Shown: in pieces, positions 23,629-35,183 of the stretch | Layout of the letters: each line of letters opens with the position of its first letter | Numbering within the stretch: the stretch's first letter is position 1 | From: Marsupella aquatica | Lineage: Eukaryota > Marchantiophyta | Length of the DNA: 64,000 bases | Assembly: GCA_973895155.1 (NCBI GenBank) | Contig: OZ316893.1 | Span: forward strand, 806,001 to 870,000 | Reading direction: 5' to 3' | Notes under the pieces: model-generated | Told to the model about the DNA's origin: nothing | Database searches by the model: none | Seen by the model: only the letters and a program-made list of their open reading frames with translations | Position numbers and translations under genes: made by a program

Positions 23629-24500
23629 TTATTGGGTTTCTGTGCTCACCTGGTACCAGTTCCCCCAGTGGCTGCTAAGGATCTGGGAATTGTCGTTAGT
23701 GACCTTCCTTGCTATCATATCATTGTTCCTAGGTAAATTCTTAGGGTACTTAGGAAAGTACTTTGCCTCCAAGTGCCCCACCTTGCCACAAAATTCACAG
23801 TACAACTCCTCCTTTGAAAGATCACATTCATTATTTAGCCATATGATTGGGATTACCACAGCACAAGGGGGAAGCACAGGGGCAGCTCTGTGTGCATGTT
23901 TGGCCTTCGGACCATATTGGGAGCCTGCAAGGTGCTGCTGCATGGTGTACGGGTATCGGACCTCGAAGCGCATGCAATGTTGACTTCATAATGTGCATGG
24001 GCCACCTCTAGCATATTGGCAATATCCTACACATTAAACAATGTATAGTTTTTACCATATTCTAAACCTGAGGACTTCACTTGTTTTCTTCCAATCCGTC
24101 GGGCACAAAAAAGCATAGGGTTTTTTAATTCAATTTTGCTGAAGACTAATTAGTTCCGTTGCAAAGGGGTGTATAAATGCTTGTATGTATTTATTTGTAA
24201 GCTTGAGATAAGACAATTTAGAGGACCTCTATATGCAAGTGACAAATGTCAATTGAATCTTTAATTGGTCCACATGTCACTGCATCATGTAGATAGGCTT
24301 TAGAAAGCAATTAGGGGCACAATATATGGGGGTTGTCAGTGGGAATGTTGTTGCAGCACATACAGGAAAGAACATGATATAGTTTAGGTGTTTTATGATG
24401 ACATTTACATGTTTTCCTAAATTCTAGCTCAAGGATTTGGCACATTAAAAATTCTAGCTCAAGAATTTGACACATTTGTCCACAGGGTAAGCAAAGACAT
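23629..24500 (-). pseudogene. Ty3/gypsy gag remnant related to the methyltransferase-bearing element
   Basis: On the minus strand, a block with AHAHYE..IA followed by a zinc knuckle (CEFCGKVGHLEAKY, last Cys replaced by Tyr) lines up with the gag of the 40.8-49.6 kb element (AHAHYETSIA and CDFCGKVGHLEAVC). Upstream on the minus strand, near 24420-24470, a duplicated ILELEF-like motif parallels FQVLELEF of that gag. Stops and gaps interrupt the frame. It shows that a related lineage inserted here earlier in the opposite orientation; protease, pol and LTRs are not visible nearby. Confidence 0.65.
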
Positions 24501-24884
24501 GAGTGCCTATTATGGGAGGAATACCCACATTAGGGTATGCGAGGATAGGCACAGTAATAGGTACAAGAGTAAGGGCAGGAGTTGGAGAGCTAGGTGGAGC
24601 ACTAACATGGGCTCCAACAACACTCTACAACGGTACCTGTGAGGCAGCCACAAGAGCACTGTGGTGTGAGGGGGAGACCAACAATTGTTTCTTTCACATA
24701 GAGGCTGCATTTGGCATTAAATAACTTGTGTTCAGAGTGAGCTTCAGTTGAAGACTAGAGGGATGCAACAATTCAAGCTAGGAAGCAAGCATTGTGGACA
24801 AAGGATGGCGACGTAATAAAAAAAATCAATTTGCAACAGCTAAGTTTGTGATGGTGACAAGATTGTGATATTTCTTAGTCGAGA

Positions 24885-25432
24885 AAGGGTTAAATCCAAT
24901 GAGCCTAAGATTGACAAATTTTTTCAAGTTTCAAATGAGTTTTTGAATTTCTTTGCCTTTCCAATGAGTGTGAGTCTAGGAAATTTAGATTATGAGTTCA
25001 TGAATTCTTTTAGCTTTCCAATATTGAGTCCGTCATTGACAAATTCCATGTCAGATTTTGTCACGGTACTAAAGAGATCATGAGGTTTTCAATCTCTAGC
25101 TTTCTATTGTGTGACATTGATATTATTCGTCAAGAATTAGAGAGATCATGAATATCTGAATTTCTCTAGCTTTCCAATGAACCTAACATTGATAGATTTT
25201 GCAGGTACTATGGAGATGATGAGTTTTAATTTTACTTTAGTTTTCCAATGAGTGTGACATTGAGAGATTTTATCAAGAGAATACTAAAGAGGTCACTAAT
25301 TTCTCAATCTTGATCTTGAGTTTTCCAATGAATCAAACATTGACAAATTTTATCAAGTACTAAGGAGATTGATTATTTAGTTTTACAATGTGAAACCAAA
25401 GGGGTTTTAATTATGTACATTTATATCGATTG
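24885..25432. repeat. Minisatellite block, about 70-80 bp unit (copy A)
   Basis: Several imperfect units carry the order 'tttccaatga(g/a)', 'tgacattga', 'gattttgtcaagtac', 'taa(a/g)gagatcatgag' and 'tctagc'. The same unit recurs at 39.87-40.31 kb and 50.39-50.64 kb. The block continues to the right of the solo LTR into sequence that is also shared with the 50-kb copy. Confidence 0.75.
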
Positions 25433-25437
25433 GTTTT

Positions 25438-25769
25438 TGTTGAACTAAGATGTCATTCGCAACGACCATACAACCATGACTCATTCCATGCACACGTAGT
25501 CGACACAATCTCTACGTGGTTCACCTCTTCTCCAAGGCTACGTCCACACGAACACTCAAGCTTTACTTCAAGAGTAGACGAACACACATCCTCTCCCTCT
25601 TCCTCAAGTTGCTCTATTACAATCAGTAAGCACCACACACCAGCGGCTTACACTAGCCCTAGTATATACAAGGTCACACACGACTAATCTAACCTTAGCT
25701 AAGATCCTAACTGTGGTTAGCCTAAGTGCCGTAACCTATGAGTCACAAGACTAAGAGCAATCCTTAACA
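25438..25769 (-). mobile_element. Solo LTR of a copia-type element, 332 bp
   Basis: It begins TGTTGAAC and ends CTTAACA on the plus strand, the canonical TG...CA form, and is flanked by the perfect 5-bp duplication GTTTT (25433-25437 and 25770-25774). A reverse-complement copy is the solo LTR at 61189-61522. The 50.6-kb repeat copy shows the same flanks without the insertion, so the integration site is confirmed within this window. No internal region is present, as after LTR-LTR recombination. Confidence 0.85.
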
Positions 25770-25774
25770 GTTTT

Positions 25775-26160
25775 TTCAAAAGTGCAAACAATTAAAAAAT
25801 ACAAGCATTTTGATATAAAACACTGATATATCTTTGATAAATATCAAAATGGTAACTTTATTTTACTAAATGACATCTCTTCCTTTATATTTTGGTTTTT
25901 TTACGTTTGATATTTATGGCATGGCACCCCAAAAATTACGTTGTTTTTGCCACAAACAGGAATGTGCATGTTTCTTATTCATTGTTAAAAGTAGGATCAT
26001 TCCTGTTTGTGGCTGGTTGTGGTGATGTGGCGCAACCTTGTGACAGGGAATTTGCAAGAGACCTCTCATGGGGGTCCATAACGAGAACTATTAGATATCC
26101 TAGAAGACTCACACATGACTATTTGTGTTTGAGGCAATATAAAGAAAACAGATAGATCCC
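25775..26160. repeat. Right part of dispersed repeat copy A
   Basis: The order caaa..tgcaaac, atactgat(a/c)tatc, gatatca(a/g)aatg, ttcctgtttgtg, gatgtggc and catgggggtc is shared with 50.64-50.98 kb. It is the continuation of the repeat that the solo LTR interrupts. Confidence 0.55.
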
Positions 26161-27643
26161 GTAATTGTAAAAACAATGGAAACTGGAAAGTAACACTTCA
26201 AATAAGCAAAGACATGGGTAGAAAAAGAGTAAAAGAGAATAATCTTTGGATGAGTTGTAATTGATATATCAGTGTTTTCAAGGGGTTTGTATTTAATTGG
26301 CAAATTTCTTAATTTAACCATGGATAGAAAAAAAACTCTTCAGCTTCTGTAACATTTATTACTATGGTAATGTAAGAAACTCTTGAGCTACTATGGACAT
26401 AGGAATACCAAGGGCAAGTGAGAAACACTTTGGTTACTATGGAGAAAGCAATACCAAAGGAACTTAAGAAACCATTTGACTTTGATTCATAATGTTTTTG
26501 CATGGATTGTATCATAATGGAATGCTATATGAATTGCATGAACATATTAGTACCAAGGATATGTTGTGAAAGGACTTGTACCATGAATAATCTTCTCTTT
26601 GTCTGCAATGAAATTGAATATGTTCTAACTACCTTAACACCCACTCCATTCACCATCCTCAATTTAATCTTTCTCATCTCCATAGTCAAACCAATCAGGA
26701 ACTCTTCCTTGCTCTAACTTGTTGAGTAACATCAAGCTTACATAACCAAGCGGGTAACCAAGGGGTCCTCGAACTAATTCTCATGTTCAACCCACATGAT
26801 GTGAGCTATATATTAAAAAAAAATGTGTTTCCCCAGAGAGATGAAACCCTAAGGGGACTGGCACTTTGATTATCAATCAAAGTGGTGGTTGCCAAATCAG
26901 AAATGGGATTTGGTTCTCCATTATCTGCGCCCAATTCATGTCAAAGGCACATGTAGTGAGTTGTTTAAAAAGACAATGTACCTTGGAGAGAACTTACATA
27001 AAAGGGAACGGACACTCCCCACTCATATTCTGTTCTAACACTAATTCATGAGCACAATTAATGTCAATTTGGGTTCAAGAGAGGAAAAACAGTGGAGAAA
27101 AACTTTGCTTTACAAAAATTTCATACTTTTTTGTACTTTTTATTTTCAATACATTCAAACAGACCAAAAAGGCAGAAAAATTGAAAAGGTCCAAAGAAAC
27201 AACGAGCCACACCCAAGGGAGCACCTAGGAATAATAGCCCCATGAGAAGGGTCATCCGAAAGGCCTAAAACATAAAGCAGTAGAGAAAACCAATTTTGAA
27301 AAATTTAAAAATTAATACCAATAACAAGAAGCCTTAAGGGATGAGTCCAAAGCCTTATTTCTCTTTTCACAATCTTCATGATATTCAAAAATGTGTACCA
27401 AAAAACCACCAAAAAATGGTATGTATTTTCCAAACTAGACTCAAGAGAATTTTACCACCAAAATCTAAGCATATCTTATATGATATTCTCACAATTGTAT
27501 AAACCTTGAAATATGCACTTTATAAAAGTAGTCAAAATCAAACTCATCGATCAGAGTTTAAGTCAAACTCAAAGTTTTACAGAATATAACCCAACTTAAC
27601 CCCAAGTGGTTTCAAATGCTACGAGTCCCTCTATTTACCTAGT
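26161..27643. other. AT-rich non-coding stretch
   Basis: No coding frame is supported. Near 26.34-26.48 kb a unit with 'gaaac..ttggttactatgga' and 'aataccaa' is loosely repeated. The left end of the methyltransferase/transposase unit should lie here, but I could not find terminal inverted repeats by eye. Confidence 0.35.
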
Positions 27644-30499
27644 CTAATCCAAAGGGACCGCTTCCCCTTCCTCGGTTCCGGAAGTCCCTGTTGTCAATTC
27701 TGGAACAATTGTGGCATCGTCAACCATGCTATCCTCTCCGGCCTGAGGAATGTCTTCCTCACTCTCCTCATCTGTCTCCCCCTGTCTGTCTTCCTCTTCA
27801 ATGTTATCTGCAAGGTTAAGAATCCTCCCTTTCAACACACTGCTCTGTCGCTCGTCAATCTCAATAGCAACGCAATGTCTCCCCATGGCCAAGGAGGAGG
27901 TTGTCCCAGTCCCTGATCCTGAACAAATATCCAAAACCCAGTCTCCAACCTGACTAAAATGACTCACTTCCCAATCTAACAATGCACATGGTTTCTGATA
28001 GACATTCACTACCTTGTTATCCCCGGTGTGTTTCAGCTTCTTAGTCACAGCTGCGCATACAACCACATTGTTCCTGGATTCATTTGTGTCAAAATTGAAG
28101 TGCTCCAATGACCGTTTACCATCTTGGCTGTGAAAGCCAATTGTAAAGCACTCAAAGTTGCTTTTCAATCTTGGCCCACCAGCATTCTTCACATTATCCT
28201 TAACCCTGAAAAGTCACAAAAAGTCAAGGAGTCATTTAAACTTAGAAACATGGTTCATGAAATCATGAACAACTAATAATTGTTTTTTTCAAAAACAAAT
28301 ATTTCTTACCACAGACAATTCTGGAACCCTCCATTACACTCCACTTTCAAAACGGTCTTGATGGCCTCATATTGGTCAAGGCTGTGGTGAATGATAATAC
28401 GCCACAACTTTGCGGCTAGTAGCCACCTTGAAAGATTGGACCATTTTTGTGATCTCCTCAATTCCCCATCCAATAGTGTCCTCATGAAGACATCCAGGCA
28501 ATGCAAATCCGTAGGGAATATCCACTAAAGCTAATGTGTAAGCCCAACCCGGAACCACCTCGTGTAATCGCTGAGCATCATGAGTAAAAATATCATAGTG
28601 CACGTCACCAAACTCTAGATGCTCAAAAGAATTTGGATGAAGTTCCCCCTCTTGGGTTTGCTGACTAGAAGTCTTCATGGATAGCCAATTTTGCGCTTGC
28701 ACAATATGCGCATTGAATTTGTCCGGGAATGACTTGAGATCTTTGCCTTCCTCATCTCCCTTCTTTTTCCGGGAGGTGGTATCTTTCTACAAAAGGGAAC
28801 CTTACAATTAGAAACAAGGATTCCAAATATTCAATGAATTCAAACAATCATTTGAAGAAAGGTGACAGAATCTTACCCATGTCTGGAAAACAGGTACGAA
28901 ATTCTTAAGCACATTGTCCGTGCAATGCTCAGGGTACTTGGTTTTACAACCTGACCAACTCTCCTCGTGTAAACATGTGAGGAAGGCCTTCTGCACCTGC
29001 ATCTGAAATCTGTGTCAAGTAAATTTGTGACCCATTTCCTGTAAAGAGAGACTTTCTTTAGTAAGAACTCTCTGTAACACTGGGCAAATCATATCAGGAT
29101 CTTTCAAGGCCTGCATGTGTCTCCACTCTGTTAATTTCATGTCCTCATAAGGCAATTTGGCATCTCCAGACTTAGAGACTTTCTTCTTGCCCTTATCTCC
29201 TTTTTGACCTTTGATCTCACACATCTCCCACTTGTCACAAATCTGCGTCACAAATGACCACATAGGATCTTGTTGGAATGCCAACTCAAATAGGTTATCG
29301 TTGGCATTAAGAACCTCAACATCCTTTCGCACACCCCAATCCTTGAGATTGATTTTAGTAGCACACTCTTTCTTGAAATCCTGGTTGGACGACAATCCAT
29401 TCTCCACAAATCTCATGTGAATATAATTTACTCTCTGGATTGTCGTCATCTGTTGTCAAAATTCAGAATCAATATTGTGACTCCACGCCAGGTTTCTTGC
29501 CTTTTGCACACTCAATCCCGCAAATATCCAAGATTGCACTCTCTGAAATGCCTTGTTGTTAGGGAACTGAAGAGCAAGGTCTGCTTTGGCACAGGCTGAA
29601 TGGTTGCCCCCAATCACATAATAATGGTAATCAGATTTCCTTGAAAAATCAAAGTCTTGCCTAGTAGCACACTCCTTCGGATCCACCAAGAGGACAAACG
29701 GAGCTGCAAGTGGACTGGCACCTACAGTCTTCATCCGCAAGGTCAATTGGGTCAAGAAATATGGTTGGATGTGTTGAACCTGGTAAATGGGCAAGCCCAC
29801 AGCCTTCTCTCTCACTAGAGGGTAAAGTTGACCAATGTCAACCGTCACGGTCTCCTCTTGAACACCACATCTTCCCAGAATCTCCTCCTGGTACAATACT
29901 CGTGCATCCATTGACATTGATTGAGCCTTTTACTCCAAATGCATCGGAATTTTCTCCAAAGTCTTCTTTTTTGACTTTGGAGCACTGGGCTCGGCAGGCT
30001 CAGGAGTCATAGCAGGTCGCTTCTTTGAAGAAGTGCAAGTTCCAGTCGTACCTTGTGCCAACCCACCACTCAAAGCCATTCCCTAGGATGATCTACCAAC
30101 TTGAGATCCCCCTCCAGATGCTGCTGCTTCACGGGAGGTTGTAGGCGCTACCACGGTCAAAATGTCATCGGGTAAAATGCTAGGCCTGGATCCAGAAGGA
30201 ACACCGGAAGCCCTAGATTTGGGTGGACGACTTACCCCCTTCTTTGCCGATCTTTTTTGGAGAATCTCTCGCAATTTTTGGATTGCACTCTTTAAAGTGC
30301 TAGCATGAAATTCGAACACAAAACCAGAAATCTTTCCCGCGACGTCGTGGTAATGTTCCTCACTCAAAAGAGACTTGAGAGTCTCAATGATGCTATCGAT
30401 GTCCTCATCGAGATAGCAGGTGGCAGCCATTCCGGAAAACCTCTCCACATCCACGACAATCAAAGTTGACGTTTCCTTCGTTGTGATCAACATGTTCAC
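27644..30499 (-). pseudogene. ParB-like / beta-class N4/N6 DNA methyltransferase gene, decayed
   Basis: Three exons join in phase: 30499-28877, 28786-28310 and 28205-27644. The N-terminal half ends in a Ser/Pro-rich linker. A ParB-like domain follows (about 29456-29917: PIYQVQHIQPYF, then YYVIGGNHSACAKA). After a charged linker comes a methyltransferase of permuted beta type. Its catalytic motif IV (DIPYGF, codons near 28522) precedes the SAM-binding motif (VLDICSGSGTGTTSS, near 27931-27890), which is preceded by QKP. That order is typical of bacterial DNA amino-methyltransferases; N4-cytosine versus N6-adenine cannot be decided. The tail is acidic. The frame has four in-frame stops (30083, 29930, 29456, 29015), each one C-to-T change from Gln or Arg, and one frameshift near 28385. 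Consistent phase across both introns argues it was once functional. Confidence 0.75.
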
Positions 30500-30875
30500 A
30501 ACTTTGTCGCCCCGTCAAAATACATCAATATGGGCGTAATTGACCCACCCTAATGCCCCCGATGGAAGCCCTTCAAATACACACAGCATTAGGAAGGGCT
30601 TCTTCCATGTTTCCATCCCTAAGGAAATTGTCCAGGATGAGTTGTGGAAGTCCGTCAAAGGATGGCGCGAAAAGATGTCATCCACCAGCTCTTCCTACGA
30701 CATTGTCATGTTTCCCCCTGATCTTTAAAACCTGAGAACATACCACAAAATCAGTCCACTTCAACCCCAACCTGCGAGACAAAGTGCCATAGAACCAAAG
30801 AATGTGCCAACAAATGGCTACTAAAGCCGTGTCCTTACGGATCTAACAACGCTCTCGGCCACCCCAGGACTCCTA

Positions 30876-30939
30876 TCATGAATTCATGAAGGGAGTCTCC
30901 CTCTCGCACCGACCTTCATGAATTCATGAAGGGAGTCTC
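30876..30939. repeat. Two 24-bp perfect direct repeats with palindromic core, 40-bp period
   Basis: Copies at 30876-30899 and 30916-30939 are identical. Each begins with the 14-bp perfect palindrome TCATGAATTCATGA and continues agggagtctc. The palindrome recurs within the plus-strand gene (31842) and after it (13 of 14 bases, 35273). This arrangement suits a dimeric DNA-binding protein, possibly a product of the unit itself; that role is inference. Confidence 0.8.
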
Positions 30940-31385
30940 TTCTCTCTTTGCATGTACACCTCGGAGATGCAGAAGGGTATTAAAAATGGGGTTCGGAGGG
31001 AGGGTGAAGTGAAGAAATCACCCAGGGTCTAAATTACTACCTAAAACAGGGTCAAAATGAAGCGCGACCACGACAACTCGCGACACGTCGCCGATGAGTG
31101 CTGAAAACGGCACAAAATTGGACAGCGAGATTGTTTTTCACTCTTTTACAAAGGAAATCCAAATGACATCGAGTGAAAATAAATGGGATGCCCTATGTTA
31201 CTTGGTTATACATACTAATCACGGATCAGGCGCGACTTAGTAAAATTAACCCCAAATCATGATAAATCAATGTTTTCGGGCCAATTATTCATGAATATTT
31301 TGGGGTATTAACGGGAAAAAGTTTGTAAATTTCATGAATATTTGATATTTTTGAAGTTAAGAAGTCCCGACAATCCGTGAAAAAC

Positions 31386-31393
31386 TATAAATA
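31386..31393 (+). promoter_or_regulatory. TATA box of the transposase-like gene
   Basis: The sequence TATAAATA lies 98 nt upstream of the ATG at 31491, at a normal distance for a plant core promoter with a short leader. Confidence 0.6.
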
Positions 31394-31490
31394 GGCTCGT
31401 TTATTCATGACTCTTGGTCATTATTTTGAGGAGATTTGTTAGATTTTACTGATTTTTTGAGTTTCTTGTCAATTTGCACTAGTTTTTCCA

Positions 31491-34400
31491 ATGGCGGCAT
31501 GTTGCAAATCAGATGATTATTCAGATGGAGTTTTTGATGATGTTTCATTGCCAGATGGCCCCTACACAGTGGTTGGCCCAGATATCCCTGGAATAACTAC
31601 TATTTTAGATATGCCACCCCCCCACCCCTATGAGCAAGTTAAAATGTACTCCTTTACGACTTGCAATTAGTGGGAAGAAATCATTGGTCGGTGGTAAGGA
31701 GAGGTCAGGGAGCTCCTTTGACTCCTTGGAGAGTATCGGTCCCCGTGGATGTCAAGTTGTGTCTCCTTTGTCACCAACAAAGGACAAATTGGGTAGTAAT
31801 GTGGAAGGTTCAATGTCTATTCGGATGTCTGGGAAACGGTCTCATGAATTCATGAAGACTGGATTTGGAAAGACGAAGAAGGTCCTAAGTGGGGCAAATG
31901 ACAAAGATTTTTGCAGTCTCCAAAGTGTTCAGCGGCTTAAGCAAATGCCAAAAAGTAAAACCTTTGGTAAGCCAACGTCGGAAACATTTCACAGGAGGAT
32001 GAGGGAAGAAACTAGACGACCAGTGTTATTGAAAAGTATTCCAGAAAGGAATTCTAATGTGCGTTCCTCATTGTTACCTGGGAGTCATGGTGTTGGGGCA
32101 GGGAGCGGATCAAGTCACGGAAACTCAAACAGGGAAACCAACCCTGGTGGAGAGGGCCCCTAGGAAAATATTGAAAGGGTTCCTACACGGTAATGGAGGG
32201 ATTTCTGAAATACGCCCAGGTATTCCAAGGCTGCATAGAGTGAAGAAAGAGCCTCCATCTCCGAAGGCTGCAGGTCTGGAATCTCGGGATGTTCAGAAGA
32301 AAATGTTGGTGACCATTTCATCATCGAATGATAGCGAGTCCTTGGAGAGTGAGGATGATGATGATGTTCTGGTGGCATCTAGTTGTTACAAACGTACGAG
32401 CAACGCCACTTTGTGTGAAACAAAGTTGAAAGAGGAGGATATCAAGACAACAAATAGGAAGAATTGTTGTCAGAGTCATTGTCTCCTAAGTCTATCTCCA
32501 AAAGAAATTCGTGAGGTGCGTTCTAAATTTTTGAGGCAAAAATCTCAGGATCGATCTTTATCTTTGCAGTGGCTTATAAAGCGAGACGGAAATGAAGGAG
32601 GGAGGCAGACTATATCTTACACGTTTGGTCAAAAGAGTATTTGTCAGAAAGCTTTCAAGCTTATATTTTGCATTGGCAATCAGAGATTAAATAGAATTTT
32701 GAAATTAGACAACCAAGACTTAGGATATTCTAAACCAGTTGGACGCTCTCCATCTGTTAAAAGATTAGTCTTGGTCAGTTGGCTTAGGTAATTTTTTGAG
32801 ACACGCGTGGAAACATTGCCAAATAAAGAAGTTTCACATTTACTGGATAATTATTCAAAGCTGGAGGTATGGAAGATCTACGATTCCAACTATGCCAAGA
32901 TTGATGAATCATCAAAAATATCCTATCGACAATTCTTGAAAGTTTGGGTTCAAGAATTTGGTCATGTGAAGATTCCTCCAGTCAATCGATTCAGTGCTTG
33001 CGCGGATTGCGAGGAGTTCAAATCAATTCGGGACAAAGCTGTCTCAGAGACCGAAAAGAGTAAGTTACTTACAAGTTTGACAAGTTTTTTTTTCAAGAAT
33101 ATGGCTTAGCACATGATTTCTATTTTTTTTTAAGAAACTAACAAGTTGTTTTTCCAGGGCGAGGGGAGATTATGTTACAAAAACATAGAGACCAACAATC
33201 CAAAGAACGTGAGAAACTCGCGAAGCATCGTAAGAAATGTTTTTCAAATCCTGATAAATATTTGGGAGTTGTCATTGATGGGATGGATCAAAAGAAGACA
33301 AGGTTGCCTCATTGGCCGCGTCCCCCAAAACTCGGGGGGTTGACTATCAAAAATCTTAGGAACTACGTGCGATCCAAAATAGGTATTTTTGGCAGATTTT
33401 AACTAAATTTTTAAAAAGCGTAGGAGGCAAAAGAAGGTATTATAAACTCATGTTTATAGAATATTCTTTAATATATACCCTTTATAAAGTAAAATAGGTT
33501 ATTAATATTGAAAATAGAGAATATTCTTGGAATATTTTCTTTATAAAATAGGTCTATTTATATTAGGCTAGGATCGCACGTGGTACCCCAAAATATACGC
33601 TTAGTTAACCCCCCGAGCCCCAATATTGGTGGACAAAACATGTTTGATCCAAATGCACGTTGTCGGATGCCTGGTTTTCAATGGTGCACTATTTTCAAGA
33701 GTGTTTCTTAATTATCTTGTATGGCATAATGATGGAAACTTGATAGTCACAATCCTCCAAAGGGTGTTTCACGAATGGGAAGAAAAGCCTAGTGGCTTAC
33801 CGCCTGTTCTCTATCTTCAACTTGATAATACCATTAGAGAAAATAAAAATAATTTACTCTTTGCCTATCTTCATATGTTGATTCGAAGAAAGGTTTTTTG
33901 GAAAATCAAACTAGGATTCTTGTTGGTTGGACACACACACGACCAAATAGATCAAATGTTCAGTCAATTTTCTAAACGACTAGCAAGGTTTAAGGCATTC
34001 ACATATGAAAGCCTATGTGATATTATTTGTGAATCATATCAACCCCAACCAAATATCACTCTTTTAAAGGAAACATATGATTTCCGTCAATATGCCTTCT
34101 CAGATCCACCTTTAGTCATTGAAAGGATTCGAAATGTTACCTTCCACCACCAGTACAAATTTGCATTTGACAAGTTGGAAGATCAAGTTCCAACCCAAAG
34201 GGGGAAGAAGTTTTCCACGGACTCAACTTGGAAACCTGACGGAGGCATGAAATTTTTGAGGGAAGAGGAGCCAAAAAAGGTGATGGGTTGTGCTCCCGGA
34301 TTACCCCTTTTCAAAAAGGGGGATAAGAACGTTACAAGGACTAAACCAAATATGCTAGTTCTTCAAGAATGACTTTGAAGGAGATGGATGATTCGTTAAA

Positions 34401-35183
34401 TGAGATTCAAAAGGGAATACTTGCAGTTGAAACTTTATTCTCAGAAGAGGAAGTGAACTGGTGGAGAATGTTTTTTGAAGAGCAGCGGGAATTGAATAAA
34501 TCCTTGCTCCTTGATCAAAGACCATTGATTTTCCCTTTTCAATGGCCACATTCCCAAGGGGAGATTGTTGTTGCTGCTGAAGTTCCCAGAGTCCTTGTCA
34601 ATGAAGAGGAAATTGAAGAGAGAGTATACGGACCTACCAGAGATATATACTTGGGTCCTTATCGGAATCAAGGAAAGATAGATGTAGAGAAGGAGAATAT
34701 GGAAGGAGATTTTTGGATCTTGAAGTCAACACTTATATTTCTGTTGTTGGAGAAGAATCGGAAACATTTTGGGTGGCCAAGGTGGAAAGAATTGACCAGC
34801 GCGACGAGTTCAACATTCCAAAAATGATTTATGTTTCATGGCATGCTGCAAAAACCGGGTCAGATCCTTGGAAAGCCAAGTACTTACCAGAAGTCTTAAA
34901 CTACGAAATGAAGAAAAGTGGTCGTGGGAAAGGAACTTTGAAACCAATATGGTTTCACCAAGAGCTTGATTTATCTTCAACGACTGTTTTTGCTTACAAC
35001 TTCATGTTGACAAAATCTGATACATTGTACAAAAAGATAGTAGATCGGATCAAAATACGATTGACTGAATTTTTGGCAAAAGAGAAAGAGCAAGAACAAG
35101 AGAATGGATCAGCTAGAACCCCACTAGGAGATAAATCTAGGGATATTTCGTTTCAAGAATTGAGGACTTCTGGATCTGAGTAA
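31491..35183 (+). pseudogene. DUF7869-like transposase-like gene, decayed
   Basis: The reading runs from ATG 31491 through exons 31491-33059, 33158-33382 and about 33618 onward; phases agree at the first intron and, tentatively, at the second. The order matches the DUF7869-type proteins I know from repeats of varied eukaryotes: a Cys-containing FSACADCEEF segment, a basic KEREKLAKHRKKC stretch, YLGVVIDGMDQKKTRLPHW, then LQLDNTIRENKN (near 33820), GFLLVGHTHDQIDQMFSQFSKRL (near 33920), and a C-terminal BAH/chromo-like region (FWVAKVERI, IYVSWHA). The conserved Asp-rich and GHTHDQID motifs suggest an RNase H-like transposase core, which is inference. Frame changes occur in a C run near 31620, near 32110, at 34370 and near 34713, and a TAA at 32789 is one C-to-T step from CAA. 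It is not functional as it stands. Confidence 0.65.

Larger units (their letters stand above)
30500..31490. promoter_or_regulatory. Shared intergenic region of two divergent genes
   Basis: About 1 kb separates the starts of the methyltransferase gene (minus) and the transposase-like gene (plus). It contains the palindromic direct repeats at 30.88-30.94 kb, several attcatga half-sites between 31.25 and 31.41 kb, and a TATA box facing the plus-strand gene. An imperfect hairpin (gatggaagcccttc...gaagggcttcttccat) lies near 30.56-30.62 kb. Confidence 0.5.

Noticed and set aside
24503-24724. Gly/Ala-rich plus-strand frame of 73 codons
   Set aside because: Its opposite strand resembles the Pro/Thr-rich spacer of the related gag, so it is a shadow.
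26700-26830. Second SINE candidate (accaagcgggtaacc ... ttcaacccac ... A-run)
   Set aside because: It has box-like sequences and an A-run, but no target-site duplication could be found.
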